Of a DNA stretch of 64,000 bases, positions 53,625-63,194 are shown in pieces (positions within the stretch are counted from its first letter, which is position 1; each line of letters opens with the position of its first letter). The DNA is from Anabaena lutea FACHB-196 (GTDB taxonomy: Bacteria; Cyanobacteriota; Cyanobacteriia; Cyanobacteriales; Nostocaceae). A program made the translations under genes and the position numbers. Below the pieces are notes generated by a model. It saw nothing but the letters and a program-made list of their open reading frames with translations, was not told the origin of the DNA and did no database searches. The stretch spans positions 62,001-126,000 of the forward strand of contig NZ_JACJST010000003.1 of the NCBI RefSeq assembly GCF_014698305.1, written 5' to 3'.

Positions 53625-54332
53625 CTAGAAAAATGATGGTTGGTGGCGAATCAAGTTGAAGAATTCTTCGCGGGTTTTATGCTCTTCTTGGAATACACCC
53701 ACCATCGAACTGGTAACTGTCCAAGAACCTGGTTTCTGCACACCTCTCATCACCATGCACATATGGCTGGCTTCCATGACAACGGCAACCCCTTTAGGTT
53801 CGAGAATGGTCTGAATTGCTTCAGCGATTTGTCGGGTTAGTCTTTCTTGTACTTGCAACCTGCGAGAATACATCTCTACAATTCGCGCTAGTTTACTCAA
53901 TCCCACAACTTTTTGATTAGGGATATAAGCAACGTGCGCTCTGCCCATAAATGGCAGCATATGATGTTCACACAAACTAAAGAAGTTAATATCTCTTACT
54001 AGCACCATCTCGTCATGCCCTTCGTCAAAGATGGCACCATTAACGAGTTTTTCTAGAGATTGGTTGTAGCCACTGGTGAGAAACTGCATGGCTTCGGCTA
54101 CGCGCTTGGGTGTTTTTAGCAGTCCTTCTCGTTCTGGATCTTCGCCTACGCCTACTAGTATTGCCCGCACTGCCTCCATCATGTGTTCCGTATGTTCCTC
54201 TGTAGGCGGATGCAAATTTGGTTGCCGCCCATCATGGGTATTTCGGTCAGGTCTGGTATCAATGGCTTCTGCCAAGTCAGGAATTAAAGGAGATGTGGAG
54301 CGATTGGAACCGTTGGAACTAGCGATAGTCAT
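53625..54332 (-). CDS. folE: GTP cyclohydrolase I
   Basis: A 235-aa zinc enzyme that makes dihydroneopterin triphosphate from GTP, the first step to folate and pterins. Zinc and active-site motifs are [45 protein letters not shown] and [18 protein letters not shown]; the Cys and His ligands are all present. The N-terminal 40 residues are low complexity and not conserved. Last gene in the ado-aar-accA-SDR-folE strand run. The pterin dehydratase at 60447 acts in related chemistry. Confidence 0.96.
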   Translation of the reverse strand: MTIASSNGSNRSTSPLIPDLAEAIDTRPDRNTHDGRQPNLHPPTEEHTEHMMEAVRAILVGVGEDPEREGLLKTPKRVAEAMQFLTSGYNQSLEKLVNGAIFDEGHDEMVLVRDINFFSLCEHHMLPFMGRAHVAYIPNQKVVGLSKLARIVEMYSRRLQVQERLTRQIAEAIQTILEPKGVAVVMEASHMCMVMRGVQKPGSWTVTSSMVGVFQEEHKTREEFFNLIRHQPSFF

Positions 54333-54339
54333 GATTGGA

Positions 54340-54540
54340 TTTTGGTAAATTTGGTAAATTTGGTAATTGGTGAGTCAGTGCGGTGAGTCCAGTCCTGAAG
54401 GCGGGTTTTCCAACCTAGGGAACTGGCGAACCCGTAAGGGTCTTGGGGAGCCAGTCCGTTGCGGGGGTTTCCCCGTTGAAGGAACTGGCGTGGTTTCCCC
54501 CATGAGTGACTGACGAACCCGAAGGGTAATTGGTCATGAA
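54340..54540. repeat. Palindromic GGCGGGTTTTCC / GAACCCGTAAGGG repeat block
   Basis: GGTAAATTTGGTAAATTTGG tandem units, then GGCGGGTTTTCCAACC, GGGAACTGGCGAACCCGTAA and GGGGTTTCCCCGTTGAAGGA. The same family appears at 21745-21805 near the phosphatase gene. Typical interspersed repeat of Nostocales. Confidence 0.7.
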
Positions 54541-54561
54541 AAAAAATGACTCGATTACCAG

Positions 54562-55287
54562 TTAAAGAACACCAGCATTCGACATTAGAGTTAATTCTTC
54601 AATCACTGCTTGCTGTGGAAGTAAGACCGTGTGGAGAATTGTCTGAGCCACAATTTCTGGGGTTAACATTTTTGAACGGTCAAAGTTAGCATGAACTGTT
54701 TCTGTGTCCCAAATTTCAGTATTGACAGAACCTGGACAAATAGCAGTTACACGAATGCCGTGAACCCGTTCTTCTTGAGCCAGGGTTTGAGAAAGGGCTA
54801 GTAAGCCAGCTTTGCTAACACAGTAGGCTCCCCAACCAGCAAAGGCTTGTTTGGCTGCTATGGAGGCGACATTGATAATTGTGCCTGTACCCCGTTGCCG
54901 CATTTCTGGCAAAATTCCCATCATGCATTGAAAGGCGCTGGTGAGATTTAAGTTAATCACCTGCTGCCAGTCTTCTAGGGGAGTATCGCTTAAGTTGGCG
55001 GTGTATCCTATCCCAGCATTGTTTACCAGAATATCTATGTTGCCAAATTCAAGAGCGATCGCTTGGATTTTGGCTTGTACTTGGGAAACGCAAGCTAAAT
55101 CCAGAGTGAAGGCTTTTGCTTCCACACCGATTTCTGTAGCTGTTTTCGCCACGGCCACCAATTTATTCTCAGAACGGCTAACCAAGGCGACATCTATTCC
55201 CGCCTTTGCAAAGGCTAAAGCTGTGGCTTTGCCTATTCCGCTGCTGGCTCCGGTAATCAGAGCGCGTCGTTTTTGCTCAAAACTCAT
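54562..55287 (-). CDS. Short-chain dehydrogenase/reductase
   Basis: A ~241-aa NADP-type SDR. The cofactor motif is ALITGASSGIGKATALAFA, NNAGIGYT follows, and the catalytic Ser-Tyr-Lys lie in INVASIAAKQAFAGWGAYCVSKAG. I chose ATG 55287 (MSFEQKRRAL); a GTG at 55323 is upstream but not needed. The gene sits between accA and folE in the alkane cluster, where a SDR is often found next to aar and accA in cyanobacteria. Substrate unknown; a fatty-acyl or 3-oxoacyl intermediate is possible. Confidence 0.92.
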   Translation of the reverse strand: MSFEQKRRALITGASSGIGKATALAFAKAGIDVALVSRSENKLVAVAKTATEIGVEAKAFTLDLACVSQVQAKIQAIALEFGNIDILVNNAGIGYTANLSDTPLEDWQQVINLNLTSAFQCMMGILPEMRQRGTGTIINVASIAAKQAFAGWGAYCVSKAGLLALSQTLAQEERVHGIRVTAICPGSVNTEIWDTETVHANFDRSKMLTPEIVAQTILHTVLLPQQAVIEELTLMSNAGVL

Positions 55288-55632
55288 TTTATCTCCCCAT
55301 TTTTTGGCAGTGCTGTGAGCCACCAGCCACCCATAAGTTAAATAAATCTAAAAATCCGATTATTGTTTTCTGACAAGTGCTATAATGCATTGCCATTATG
55401 GGTATATTTCCTACCATTAGCTTTTCCAGTCAGGAGAACAAGCATCTGCCTGGAAAATTTGGTCGTCAACTCAAGGCCGATTACTGAATACTACGCAAAT
55501 TAACCCATAAATGGAATTAATTTGCTTAACACACAAATGCCTACAGCTGATCAGATTGTTAAAAATCTTTAAGCAGCCCTAGGCAATTATAGCACTGCTG
55601 TAGTGCTATGGGATTGTGGTTATGATTTTTAG
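55288..55632. other. Intergenic stretch between accA and the SDR gene
   Basis: 345 bases of mostly unique AT-rich sequence, with AATTATAGCACTGCTGTAGTGCTATGGG at 55585-55612 forming a hairpin (ATAGCACT/AGTGCTAT) just after the accA stop, a possible terminator. No gene. Confidence 0.5.
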
Positions 55633-56613
55633 TTAGTGAGCGAGTTCGGTAAAGACACCAATTTTGCGGAATTTCTCATAGCGGAGTTGGCGGCGTTCTG
55701 GGGCGGTTAAACGATTGAGTTCGTCTAAGTTGTCCAACAAGGCTTGCTTGAGAGTTGTAGCTGCACTCAGGGGGTCGGAATGAGCGCCACCAATGGGTTC
55801 AGACAATATTTGGTCAATAATTCCCAAGTTTTTCAAATCGTGGGAGATTATTTTTAATGCCACAGCAGCTTGAGGAGCTTTGCTGGCATCTTTCCACAAA
55901 ATAGCGGCACAGGCTTCTGGGGTAGCAACGGTGTAAACAGAGTGTTCAAACATCAATAAGCGATCGCCTACTCCAATACCCAAAGCCCCACCAGAACCAC
56001 CTTCACCTATGACTGTACAAAGAATTGGCACATCAAAGCAGAACATTTGCCGTAGATTGTAAGCGATCGCTTCTCCCTGTCCTTGATGTTCGGCTTCTAT
56101 ACCCGCCCAAGCTCCTGGGGTGTCTATAAAGGTGATAATGGGCATACCAAACTTGTTGGCGTGTTCCATGAATCGTAATGCCTTACGGTAGCCACCAGGA
56201 GCAGGCATACCAAAATTCCGGGCGACGTTATCTTTGGTATCCCGGCCTTTTTGATGTCCTAACATGACTACAGGTTGTCCACCCAAACGACCAACACCAC
56301 CAACTAAAGCTGGATCATCACCTCCACAGCGATCGCCATGTAACTCCATCCATTCATCACTGATGGCCTGAATATAATCTAGAGTACTGGGACGGCGTGG
56401 ATGTCTAGCTACTTGTAGTCTCTGAGAAGGGGTAAGACTACTAAAAATTTCCTCCCGCAGCTGCATAGCCCTTGTTTCTAGTTGGCGAATTTGACCAGAA
56501 ACATCAACGCCATTTTCTTCTGCAAGTTTCCGAATTTGGTCAATCCGGGTAGCTAGTTCTGCTAACGGCTTTTCAAAATCCAACAGTAGCGGTTTGCGCT
56601 CAGTAATTGCCAT
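55633..56613 (-). CDS. accA: Acetyl-CoA carboxylase carboxyltransferase subunit alpha
   Basis: A 326-aa subunit that transfers CO2 from biotin to acetyl-CoA, giving malonyl-CoA for fatty acids. Core motifs are [71 protein letters not shown] and [16 protein letters not shown]. Full length. Located 86 bases downstream of aar on the same strand, which ties acyl-chain supply to alkane synthesis. Confidence 0.97.
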   Translation of the reverse strand: MAITERKPLLLDFEKPLAELATRIDQIRKLAEENGVDVSGQIRQLETRAMQLREEIFSSLTPSQRLQVARHPRRPSTLDYIQAISDEWMELHGDRCGGDDPALVGGVGRLGGQPVVMLGHQKGRDTKDNVARNFGMPAPGGYRKALRFMEHANKFGMPIITFIDTPGAWAGIEAEHQGQGEAIAYNLRQMFCFDVPILCTVIGEGGSGGALGIGVGDRLLMFEHSVYTVATPEACAAILWKDASKAPQAAVALKIISHDLKNLGIIDQILSEPIGGAHSDPLSAATTLKQALLDNLDELNRLTAPERRQLRYEKFRKIGVFTELAH

Positions 56614-56618
56614 AGTTA

Positions 56619-56699
56619 GGGGATAGGGAATAGGGAATAGGGAATAGGGAACAGGGAACAGATATCAGTCGCTCATTCCCAATGACCAATGACCAATGA
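56619..56699. repeat. GGGAATA heptamer array and CCAATGA repeats
   Basis: GGATAGGGAATAGGGAATAG and so on, then AATGACCAATGACCAATGAC, fill the short gap between aar and accA. Confidence 0.8.
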
Positions 56700-57719
56700 C
56701 TAAACTAATAATGGTCTAAAACCGTGTTTAATCGATACTTGACCAATTTGCTCCATTTTGTCTACGGTAATCTGATTACGACCCCAAGAAAAGTTTGTAT
56801 ATAACTTCTCAAATTCCAGCAACATAGATTCAGCAAAACAAGCAAACAACTGGCGTGCTGGTACATCCATATTGACAATTTTCATAATTTTCCAGTCAAT
56901 ATCTAGGGAATGTTCGACAATTCCACCGTTCAACACATACACACCAGGATGTTGAATTTTTGTCCCTAAGTTTTTCGGATAACCACCATCAATCAGCAAA
57001 CAGGGTTGTTTCAACACTGTCGGGTCAATTTCTACGCCTTTGGGCATACTGGCAACCCAAACTACAATATCGGCTTGGGGTAGTGCTTCCTGTAGACCCA
57101 TAATTTTACCTCGTCCCAGTTCGGCTTGCAATTCTTGGAGACGTTCTTGGTTACGGGCTATCAGCAGTAGTTCTTGGACATCTGTCTTTTTATCTAGCCA
57201 GCGTGTAACTGCACTACCAATATCCCCAGTCGCACCACACACTGCCACAGTTGCTTTCGACAGTTCTATTCCTAGTTGTTTGGAGGCTTCTTCTACTTGC
57301 CGACAGATAATGTAAGCTGTATGGGTATTGCCTGTGGTGAAGCGTTCAAACTCTAATTTGACGTTACGGACTTGGCTAAACTGCTCTAAATTAAAGTTCT
57401 CAAAAATAATTGAGGAAAATCCACCTAAAGCCGTAATATCAATGCCATGCTTCTGAGCATGAGCCATAGCATTTAGAATTTTGCGTGTTGCAGCTTTAAT
57501 GCGACGATTGGCCAGCATTTCCGGCAAAAAGCAAGATTCTACATACCGTCCTTCAATTTTTTGCCCAGTGATGCTGGTGACTGTGATATGATCAACAATT
57601 TGCGGCGGGGCGCTGCACCAAAAGTCTAGCCCTTGATCGGCATATTCTGGGTATCCCAATTCTTGAGCTACGGATTGAGCGTGTTCTAAACTAGTCAGAT
57701 GTCCAATTAGACCAAACAT
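56700..57719 (-). CDS. aar: Long-chain acyl-[acyl-carrier-protein] reductase (alkane synthesis)
   Basis: A 339-aa NADPH-dependent reductase that converts fatty acyl-ACP to fatty aldehyde. It opens with [26 protein letters not shown] and has the Rossmann motif [18 protein letters not shown]. The catalytic nucleophile Cys294 lies in [16 protein letters not shown], counted directly and at the family position. Full length. It follows ado on the same strand (a 330-base gap) and precedes accA. Confidence 0.97.
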   Translation of the reverse strand: MFGLIGHLTSLEHAQSVAQELGYPEYADQGLDFWCSAPPQIVDHITVTSITGQKIEGRYVESCFLPEMLANRRIKAATRKILNAMAHAQKHGIDITALGGFSSIIFENFNLEQFSQVRNVKLEFERFTTGNTHTAYIICRQVEEASKQLGIELSKATVAVCGATGDIGSAVTRWLDKKTDVQELLLIARNQERLQELQAELGRGKIMGLQEALPQADIVVWVASMPKGVEIDPTVLKQPCLLIDGGYPKNLGTKIQHPGVYVLNGGIVEHSLDIDWKIMKIVNMDVPARQLFACFAESMLLEFEKLYTNFSWGRNQITVDKMEQIGQVSIKHGFRPLLV

Positions 57720-58049
57720 GTAGTGATATATTAGGCGTGTGCTGTCAAAAGCTTGTAATCAGTGGGTAATACCAATTTTGGATTTTAGATTTTGGATTTT
57801 GGATTTTGGATTTTGGATTCACAGTTTTGATTAAAAGACTGTTCCAGAAATCGCAAACAATACTAATCTATGCCAAGTTGGGATGGTATATTATGTCTAA
57901 TTCTTAAAAATACTACACAAAGTGTCCAAATAATTCGTAATTCGTAATTCGTAATTACACTCCCAGTTTTAGCCATTTAGTTGGGAAGATCGATGACACC
58001 TTAATTTTTTCATCAGGGGTAACAGGTTAGTCACCCCTATGGCGATATT
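57720..58049. other. Intergenic stretch between ado and aar
   Basis: 330 bases. Holds a GGATTTT heptamer array (57775-57815), AATTCGTAATTCGTAATTCG repeats (57931-57955) and a hairpin just after ado (58015-58038). The gap is large enough for a separate aar promoter. Confidence 0.6.
58015..58038 (-). terminator. Hairpin downstream of ado
   Basis: AGGGGTGACTAACC and the closing GTTACCCCT pair 12 bases beyond the ado stop; the following GATGAAAAAATT lacks a T tract, so it may stabilise or partly attenuate the transcript instead of ending it. Confidence 0.4.
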
Positions 58050-58739
58050 TTAGACAGGCATGAGTCCGTAAGCTGAGAGACGCATAATATCACGAGTGGT
58101 GAAGCCGATGTTACTTAATGCTTCACCGTATTGAATCATGAAATCTTCCACTAAGGCTTCTTTTTCCATTGCCAAAACTTGGGCATCATCTGCTACTTGG
58201 TTGAGCATTTTCCAGACAAGGGGCAGATTTTGGCGGTTGGCTGTTTCTATTTCGGCTTTTGATTCTGCAAAGTGTTTTTGCAGCCAAACTTCACCAAAGT
58301 TGAGATGGCTGTATTCTTCTTTAACTACACCTTCTGTGATTTTACGGGCAAAATCATCAGCAACGGGGATGTAGATGTTGTATGCAGCGATCGCAAAACA
58401 TTCGATAATTAAAGCTTGAATTAGCAAGCAAGTAACTACTTTACCTGCTGCTGCTGCGGTTTGAAAATTTTGGTGCAGTCCTGAGAAAAACTCCTGAGCA
58501 AATTGCATATCTGGTGTGACTTGCAAATTGCGTCCACAAGCCTCAAATCCCTTCTTGTGGCGGTTTTCCATCTTCGATAAGCGAATCAGGTCTTCTTTAC
58601 TTTCCGGCAGCAGTTCAGCCAGTTGGATGTAATTATCATGGGCTTCTTGTTCCCCTTCAATCACAATTGCATTAATGCGACTATATGCGTCTTTGTATTT
58701 TTCACTTTGGAAATCAATTTTTTCAACAAGCTGCTGCAT
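58050..58739 (-). CDS. ado: Aldehyde-deformylating oxygenase (alkane synthase)
   Basis: A ~229-aa ferritin-like di-iron enzyme turning fatty aldehydes into alkanes one carbon shorter plus formate. Iron ligands lie in [52 protein letters not shown] and [19 protein letters not shown] chose ATG 58739 ([10 protein letters not shown]), as known homologues start there; the frame extends 7 codons further upstream. First gene of the ado-aar-accA run. Confidence 0.96.
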   Translation of the reverse strand: MQQLVEKIDFQSEKYKDAYSRINAIVIEGEQEAHDNYIQLAELLPESKEDLIRLSKMENRHKKGFEACGRNLQVTPDMQFAQEFFSGLHQNFQTAAAAGKVVTCLLIQALIIECFAIAAYNIYIPVADDFARKITEGVVKEEYSHLNFGEVWLQKHFAESKAEIETANRQNLPLVWKMLNQVADDAQVLAMEKEALVEDFMIQYGEALSNIGFTTRDIMRLSAYGLMPV

Positions 58740-59020
58740 GGTATGTTTACTCCGGAACACTGAATCATTTGATACGAAAATTTAATCAACCCTAGTAATT
58801 TAAGATAATTATCACTGTGGTTTAATTTAACTTAACAAGAAATTATAGCTATTAGATTAGTTTTTACTGGAGGTGATGCATTTGTCCTAAAAGGCAGAAG
58901 GCAAGAACCTAGAGATAAAAAAGCTTGTAACATAGGATTTTGCGTGGTTTATGATTGTCAAGTTATTTCTGCAATGCTGCGCTTTTACTCCAAAAACCAA
59001 TGTGTTGAAAGCCATAACTC

Positions 59021-59848
59021 ATGTCCAAACCGAACTGGAATCTGAAAACCGGGAATTTTTTGAGCCTCATAGTTTTACTGCTGGGAGCATTGATCGTTTT
59101 ACTACCTTTAATTGTAGTCTTTCTCACTTCCTTTGCTGCTACAGGTACAACTCCAGGAATTTTGGGACAAAATAACTGGACTTTAGCTAATTACCGGGAA
59201 GCTTGGGAAAGAGGGAAGTTTTTACTAGCATTTGCTAATTCTACCTTGGTAGCGATCGCAGTGACGGCTTTTCAAATTATCACATCTGCTTTGGCAGGTT
59301 ACGCCCTCGCAAGGCTGAAATTTCGGGGAAGACAAGCAATACTGCTAGTTGTCTTGGCAACTTTGGTAATTCCCTTTCAGTTATTGGTGATTCCCATCTT
59401 TTTGGTATTGAAGTGGGGACACATGATCAATACATACTGGGCTTTGATTTTACCAAGTGCGGTAAACGGCTTTGGAATTTTTCTGTTACGTCAATATTTC
59501 CAGACAATTCCCGTAGAATTGGAAGAAGCAGCAGCCATTGATGGCGCGAACCGACTGCAAATTTTGTGGCGCATTATGTTACCTTTAGCACGTCCGGCTT
59601 TAGTAACGCTGTTTTTGTTCACCTTTATTGGGGAATGGAATGATTTATTTAAGCCTTTGGTATTTACCACTAGACCAGAGTTAAGAACTGTACAACTGGC
59701 TTTGGCAGAATTTCAAGAACAATTTACCAATAATTGGCCGTTGATGATGGCAGCGGTGACAATTTCTACTGTACCTGTGATGGTGTTATTTCTGATTGGT
59801 CAAAGGCAATTTATTCAAGGTATTGCGACAACGGGAATTAAGAATTAG
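59021..59848 (+). CDS. Carbohydrate ABC transporter permease (MalG type)
   Basis: A 275-aa inner-membrane permease with six transmembrane helices. The EAA loop that contacts the ATPase is VELEEAAAIDGANRLQILWRIMLPLARPAL. The FVTSFA-like start LTSFAATGTTPGILGQNNWTLANY and the end VPVMVLFLIGQRQFIQGIATTGIK are typical of CUT1 sugar permeases. No binding protein, MalF-type partner or ATPase is adjacent, so the rest of the transporter is encoded elsewhere, as is common in cyanobacteria. Substrate unknown. Confidence 0.9.
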   Translation: MSKPNWNLKTGNFLSLIVLLLGALIVLLPLIVVFLTSFAATGTTPGILGQNNWTLANYREAWERGKFLLAFANSTLVAIAVTAFQIITSALAGYALARLKFRGRQAILLVVLATLVIPFQLLVIPIFLVLKWGHMINTYWALILPSAVNGFGIFLLRQYFQTIPVELEEAAAIDGANRLQILWRIMLPLARPALVTLFLFTFIGEWNDLFKPLVFTTRPELRTVQLALAEFQEQFTNNWPLMMAAVTISTVPVMVLFLIGQRQFIQGIATTGIKN

Positions 59849-59903
59849 TCAGAAATGGCTTACGCCTCCCGTAACCGATTCCCCTTCTCTAAGTTGTCAG
59901 AAA

Positions 59904-59978
59904 TTACATATCAATAGTGTGTTCACTATTACCACGCAATTGTAGCTCTATCATTTCATTACTCAGAGATTTTATGCA
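59904..59978 (-). pseudogene. Decayed C-terminal fragment of a homologue of the 343-aa protein at 60825-61856
   Basis: Read on the minus strand, 59978-59904 encodes CIKSLSNEMIELQLRGNSEH then TIDM and a stop. This aligns without gaps to CVEPLGGEIMELQLSGATQH-TIRL near the end of the nearby 343-aa protein, with about half of the residues identical. No start or upstream domain is found; upstream sequence is a common GCGCCTCTGCGTCTCTGCGT repeat. It looks like the last trace of a duplicated gene. Confidence 0.6.
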
Positions 59979-60118
59979 AATGAAATAAACAATTCTTTGC
60001 GCTCTTTCCTTTGCGCCTCTGCGTCTCTGCGTGAAACAAAAAATCCACAATGTAAATTAAGCCACTCCAAGTAACCATATAAAAACACTAAACTCAGATT
60101 TTGTTACAATCAGGAATT

Positions 60119-60400
60119 ATGCAAAAGCTGGGGTTGATTTTAATTATTGTCTCATTTTTTCCGTGGTTAGCGATCGCAGTAATTGTGCCATTTCTGCCAA
60201 TTTCCGTAGCCCAAAAAGCTTTATTAGTACCAGCGTTATTAGTTTTAGCTGAAATTATATTTTGGTTGGGTGTGCTATTGGTAGGTAAAGAAGTCGCCCA
60301 AAGGTATAAACGTTATTTGAGTTTTCGTTATCTAAAGATACTGCTAAGAAAATTCAGGCGCGGAAGAAGGAACAGAGGTTATACAGATAAACGCTTTTAA
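60119..60400 (+). CDS. Small membrane protein (transporter suffix domain-like)
   Basis: A 93-aa protein with two transmembrane helices (LGLILIIVSFFPWLAIAVIVPFL and ALLVPALLVLAEIIFWLGVLLVG). They are followed by KEVAQRYKRYLSFRYLKILLRKFRRGRRNRG, a very basic cytoplasmic tail. The pattern fits the 'transporter suffix' domain found alone or fused to transporters; function unknown. Start is ATG at 60119 with AGGA about 4 bases upstream. Confidence 0.78.
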   Translation: MQKLGLILIIVSFFPWLAIAVIVPFLPISVAQKALLVPALLVLAEIIFWLGVLLVGKEVAQRYKRYLSFRYLKILLRKFRRGRRNRGYTDKRF

Positions 60401-60446
60401 TTCGATAAAATAAATATGGGAAATCTCTGTATAGGTTATTAGTAAA

Positions 60447-60740
60447 ATGGCAGTACACAAACTGAGCGAAACAGAACTACAACAAGCCCTGAGTAGTTTA
60501 CCTGGATGGCAAATTAAAGAAGGTAAATTATACAAAGAATATAAATTTAACTCCTTCCCAACGGCGTTAGGTTGGATGGTTAGCGTTGGTGTTCACGCTG
60601 AAACAATGGGACATCACCCCGAATGGTTTAATGTTTATAACACCGTCCGGGTGAATCTTGTTACCCACGACATCGGTAATGCTATCAGCAATTTAGATGT
60701 GGAACTGGCGAAGAAAATGGAGGAAATCTATAATTCGTAA
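60447..60740 (+). CDS. 4a-hydroxytetrahydrobiopterin dehydratase (PCD/DCoH)
   Basis: A 97-aa enzyme that dehydrates the carbinolamine form of tetrahydropterins after aromatic hydroxylation. The active-site motif is HAETMGHHPEWFNVYNTVRVNLVTHDIGN, and LPGWQIKEGKLYKEYKF is the usual opening. Full length and cytoplasmic. Many cyanobacterial homologues have no known hydroxylase partner; here folE (53625) is the only nearby pterin gene. Confidence 0.93.
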   Translation: MAVHKLSETELQQALSSLPGWQIKEGKLYKEYKFNSFPTALGWMVSVGVHAETMGHHPEWFNVYNTVRVNLVTHDIGNAISNLDVELAKKMEEIYNS

Positions 60741-60824
60741 TTCGTAATTCGTAATTGGGAATAGGAGTTAATTCTTCTCCTCAACTTCCCAATCACCAAT
60801 CACCAATCACCAATCACCCATTAC

Positions 60825-61856
60825 CTAATTCGTCTCTTGAATCTGTAATCTAATGGTGTGTTGTGTTGCGCCACTGAGTTGCAGTTCCATGATTTCCCCA
60901 CCAAGGGGTTCTACGCAAGTGAGGAGCGATCGCAGATTGGGTGTACTCGCACCAGTGTCAACATACAATCTATCTGCTAAGTTACTGATTTTTTTCCAAG
61001 TCATATATAACTTAGCAATGCTTTGTTCCATCTGCGATGCCTGATTTACCAAATCAGCAGCGATACTCAAACAGCCGATTCTTTGCGCTTCTTCTAATGC
61101 TGTTTCAATATCCACATTTTCTTCTGTCAACGCTTGGACTTGGACAGCAGATTTGAGATATTTGCCTAATTGACGCGCTTCTGTGGTTGCCTGCTTGAGA
61201 GTATCAACATCAGGACTAGCGGCTATATCTCTTTGTAATGCCTTTTGGTGTGATTCGGGCAGTTTCTCCATTTCCTTCACCAAAGGGGCAATGTAGCGCG
61301 GTGGCAAGGTATTATCTGCGGCTTTTTCTCTCACTTCCTCTGGTAATAAATCTGAGGACATAGCTGTCCATTCGTCAGTGAGTTGACGGACTTCTCTGCG
61401 GGTGATGCGATCGCCCTTTTGCGCGGCTTCACTCACCATCTGTTGCACTTCTGGGGCGGCTTTAGCGGTTTCTACAAACGCCCGTTTACTAAAGTTATTG
61501 ACAGTACCTGGGTCAAGTTTGCCATCTTCAATCAGGGTATCAGCACTATTTGCGAGTTGAATCCAACTATAAGCTTGAGTTTTACTAATTTCCCTTTCTT
61601 TGAGCCATTTGAGAAAACCTGCACCGCGTCCGTCACCGTTTTTTTTCTCTCTGTCACGGACAGAACGCAAAATGCGACCACGCCAAATTTCTGTTTGTAA
61701 ATCAAAGCGATCGCATACTTGCCATGCTACATCTAGCTGCTGTAAAAAGTCAGACTCCAGAATCTGTTCATCTTCTGGATCTGGTAGTTCAAAGTCTAAG
61801 TCTACTGGCTGTTGCAGTGCAGCAGCAAGGTCATTCATAGAGTCGGTATCTTGCAC
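60825..61856 (-). CDS. Uncharacterised soluble helical protein, possible ParB/DUF3102-like
   Basis: A 343-aa acidic, mostly helical protein without signal peptide or membrane segment. Residues ~45-105 (CDRFDLQTEIWRGRILRSVRD ... LKWLKEREISKTQAYSWIQLA) look like a helix-turn-helix region similar in style to DUF3102 or ParB-type proteins. The rest is Glu/Gln/Ala-rich, with a conserved-looking end (LLTCVEPLGGEIMELQLSGA). I do not recognise the family with confidence. A decayed copy of its end is at 59904-59978. Confidence 0.7.
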   Translation of the reverse strand: MQDTDSMNDLAAALQQPVDLDFELPDPEDEQILESDFLQQLDVAWQVCDRFDLQTEIWRGRILRSVRDREKKNGDGRGAGFLKWLKEREISKTQAYSWIQLANSADTLIEDGKLDPGTVNNFSKRAFVETAKAAPEVQQMVSEAAQKGDRITRREVRQLTDEWTAMSSDLLPEEVREKAADNTLPPRYIAPLVKEMEKLPESHQKALQRDIAASPDVDTLKQATTEARQLGKYLKSAVQVQALTEENVDIETALEEAQRIGCLSIAADLVNQASQMEQSIAKLYMTWKKISNLADRLYVDTGASTPNLRSLLTCVEPLGGEIMELQLSGATQHTIRLQIQETN

Positions 61857-62358
61857 GGTGGATAGCTGGTTGGTGTATGCGATTAGCCGATTGCGACAAA
61901 CAATAAGCAGTTAAGTATTATAGTTGATAAATTTAAAATTACGTGAATTAGACAAATCCAGATTTTTACTTGACGTGTGTTGCTGTTATAAGTCTTGAAC
62001 CGAACACGATATCAAATATCGGCGTTGCTGAATAAGGAGATGATTGAGGCTGACGCGGAGACGCGGTGATTATATATTGATGCAGATTCTCAAATCATCC
62101 CGCAATTATGCAATGCCCAAATATCAAATAGTTCATAAAACTTATGCACTGTACAAATTAATCATTACAGCAGATTGCAGATCAATGCAAATGGTTTCAA
62201 GCCCCCGACTACAGTCGTGGAGAAGAAAAAAGACATTCTTTGCTGGAATCCCCTGGCTTTAGACATGGGGTGTAAGAGTGTCCCCGCGTCTCTGTGTCCC
62301 CGTGTCCCCGTGTCTTCTTCAATCGTGACTCCTGAATTCTGCTGTATTTCAGAAAAGA
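61857..62358. other. Intergenic stretch with hairpins and repeats
   Basis: 502 bases. Contains TGACGCGGAGACGCGG (62049-62066), the possible IS end at 62172-62278 and a CCCCGTGTCCCCGTGTC array (62280-62315). No gene identified. Confidence 0.5.
62172..62278 (+). mobile_element. Possible remnant right end of an IS200/IS605-type element
   Basis: Two hairpins in a row, CCCCCGACTACAGTCGTGG and CCCCTGGCTTTAGACATGGGG, with a frame between that reads NANGFKPPTTVVEKKKDILC. Such tails follow tnpB genes in Nostocales as I recall. No nuclease domain remains, so this would be a solo right end. Confidence 0.4.
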
Positions 62359-63189
62359 TTAAGGAACTACTAATTCATAATCTTGTTTTTTACCTAAAGG
62401 TGTTGTCACTGTTACTGCAACGCGGCGGTTAGCAGGCATGGGGATGGTAATATCAAATTTTCCACTGCGATCAGTAGTCAGCGGTTGATTTGCAAAAATG
62501 ACCAAGTTAACTGGATCAACTTTACCAACAATTCGGGCTTGTTGATTTCCTTCCTCTTCTAGTATCTGCAAGTTTAAGCTTGTATCATTCCGCAATGGCA
62601 ACGGTGCTGATGGTGGTTCTCCTGGAATCACTAAGCTCTGAAAACCTTTATTAATATACACGCTTTGACCCTGAGCCGTGGTTGCTACACTGCCGCTGAG
62701 AGTCGCTACCCCTGTTTTCCCAGTCGGTTGGACATTCACACCAAATTCTGTACCTCGCACACCTGCAATCCCTGCTGGAGTCTCTATTTGCAAGCTGGAG
62801 TCTTTATGTGTAAAGGGACGCACCTTGAGCCGTACCTGTCCACTTCTCACTTGTAAATTGGTGATGTGTCCACCATTTCTAGTCTGTTGGAGTTTTTGAA
62901 TTTCGAGTTTTGTATTTTCGGCAACTTGAACAAAGGCAATACCAGTATCCAGCGCCAGCATACTACTAGAACGCTGGCCGGTGCTGATGCTATCTCCTAC
63001 ATTTTTTAGTTTTACGCCTATGCGCGCCGATTGGGAAGTTTTTCCATTTTGATAGGTTACATCTCCAGAAACACGGCGAACTTCTATGTAGCGGTTGACT
63101 CTTAGCTGGAAGTTATTCTGAGCCGATACTCGACTGATAGTCAATATTGTAATTACAAGTACAGTTAATAACAGCCAGCGCTTTTTCAT
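62359..63189 (-). CDS. FecR-domain exported protein
   Basis: A 276-aa protein with a signal peptide (LLLTVLVITILTISRVSAQ). The FecR domain is shown by VRRVSGDVTYQ, LKNVGDSISTGQRSSSMLALDTG, VRSGQVRLKVRP and IETPAGIAGVRGTEFGV. A Ig-like/beta-rich C-terminal part follows (KFDITIPMPANRRVAVTVTTPLGK). Unlike classical FecR it has no cytoplasmic domain, so it is probably an exported structural or surface protein rather than a sigma regulator. It lies 5 bases downstream of the SPOR-like gene; the two form an operon. Confidence 0.88.
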   Translation of the reverse strand: MKKRWLLLTVLVITILTISRVSAQNNFQLRVNRYIEVRRVSGDVTYQNGKTSQSARIGVKLKNVGDSISTGQRSSSMLALDTGIAFVQVAENTKLEIQKLQQTRNGGHITNLQVRSGQVRLKVRPFTHKDSSLQIETPAGIAGVRGTEFGVNVQPTGKTGVATLSGSVATTAQGQSVYINKGFQSLVIPGEPPSAPLPLRNDTSLNLQILEEEGNQQARIVGKVDPVNLVIFANQPLTTDRSGKFDITIPMPANRRVAVTVTTPLGKKQDYELVVP

Positions 63190-63194
63190 TTACG

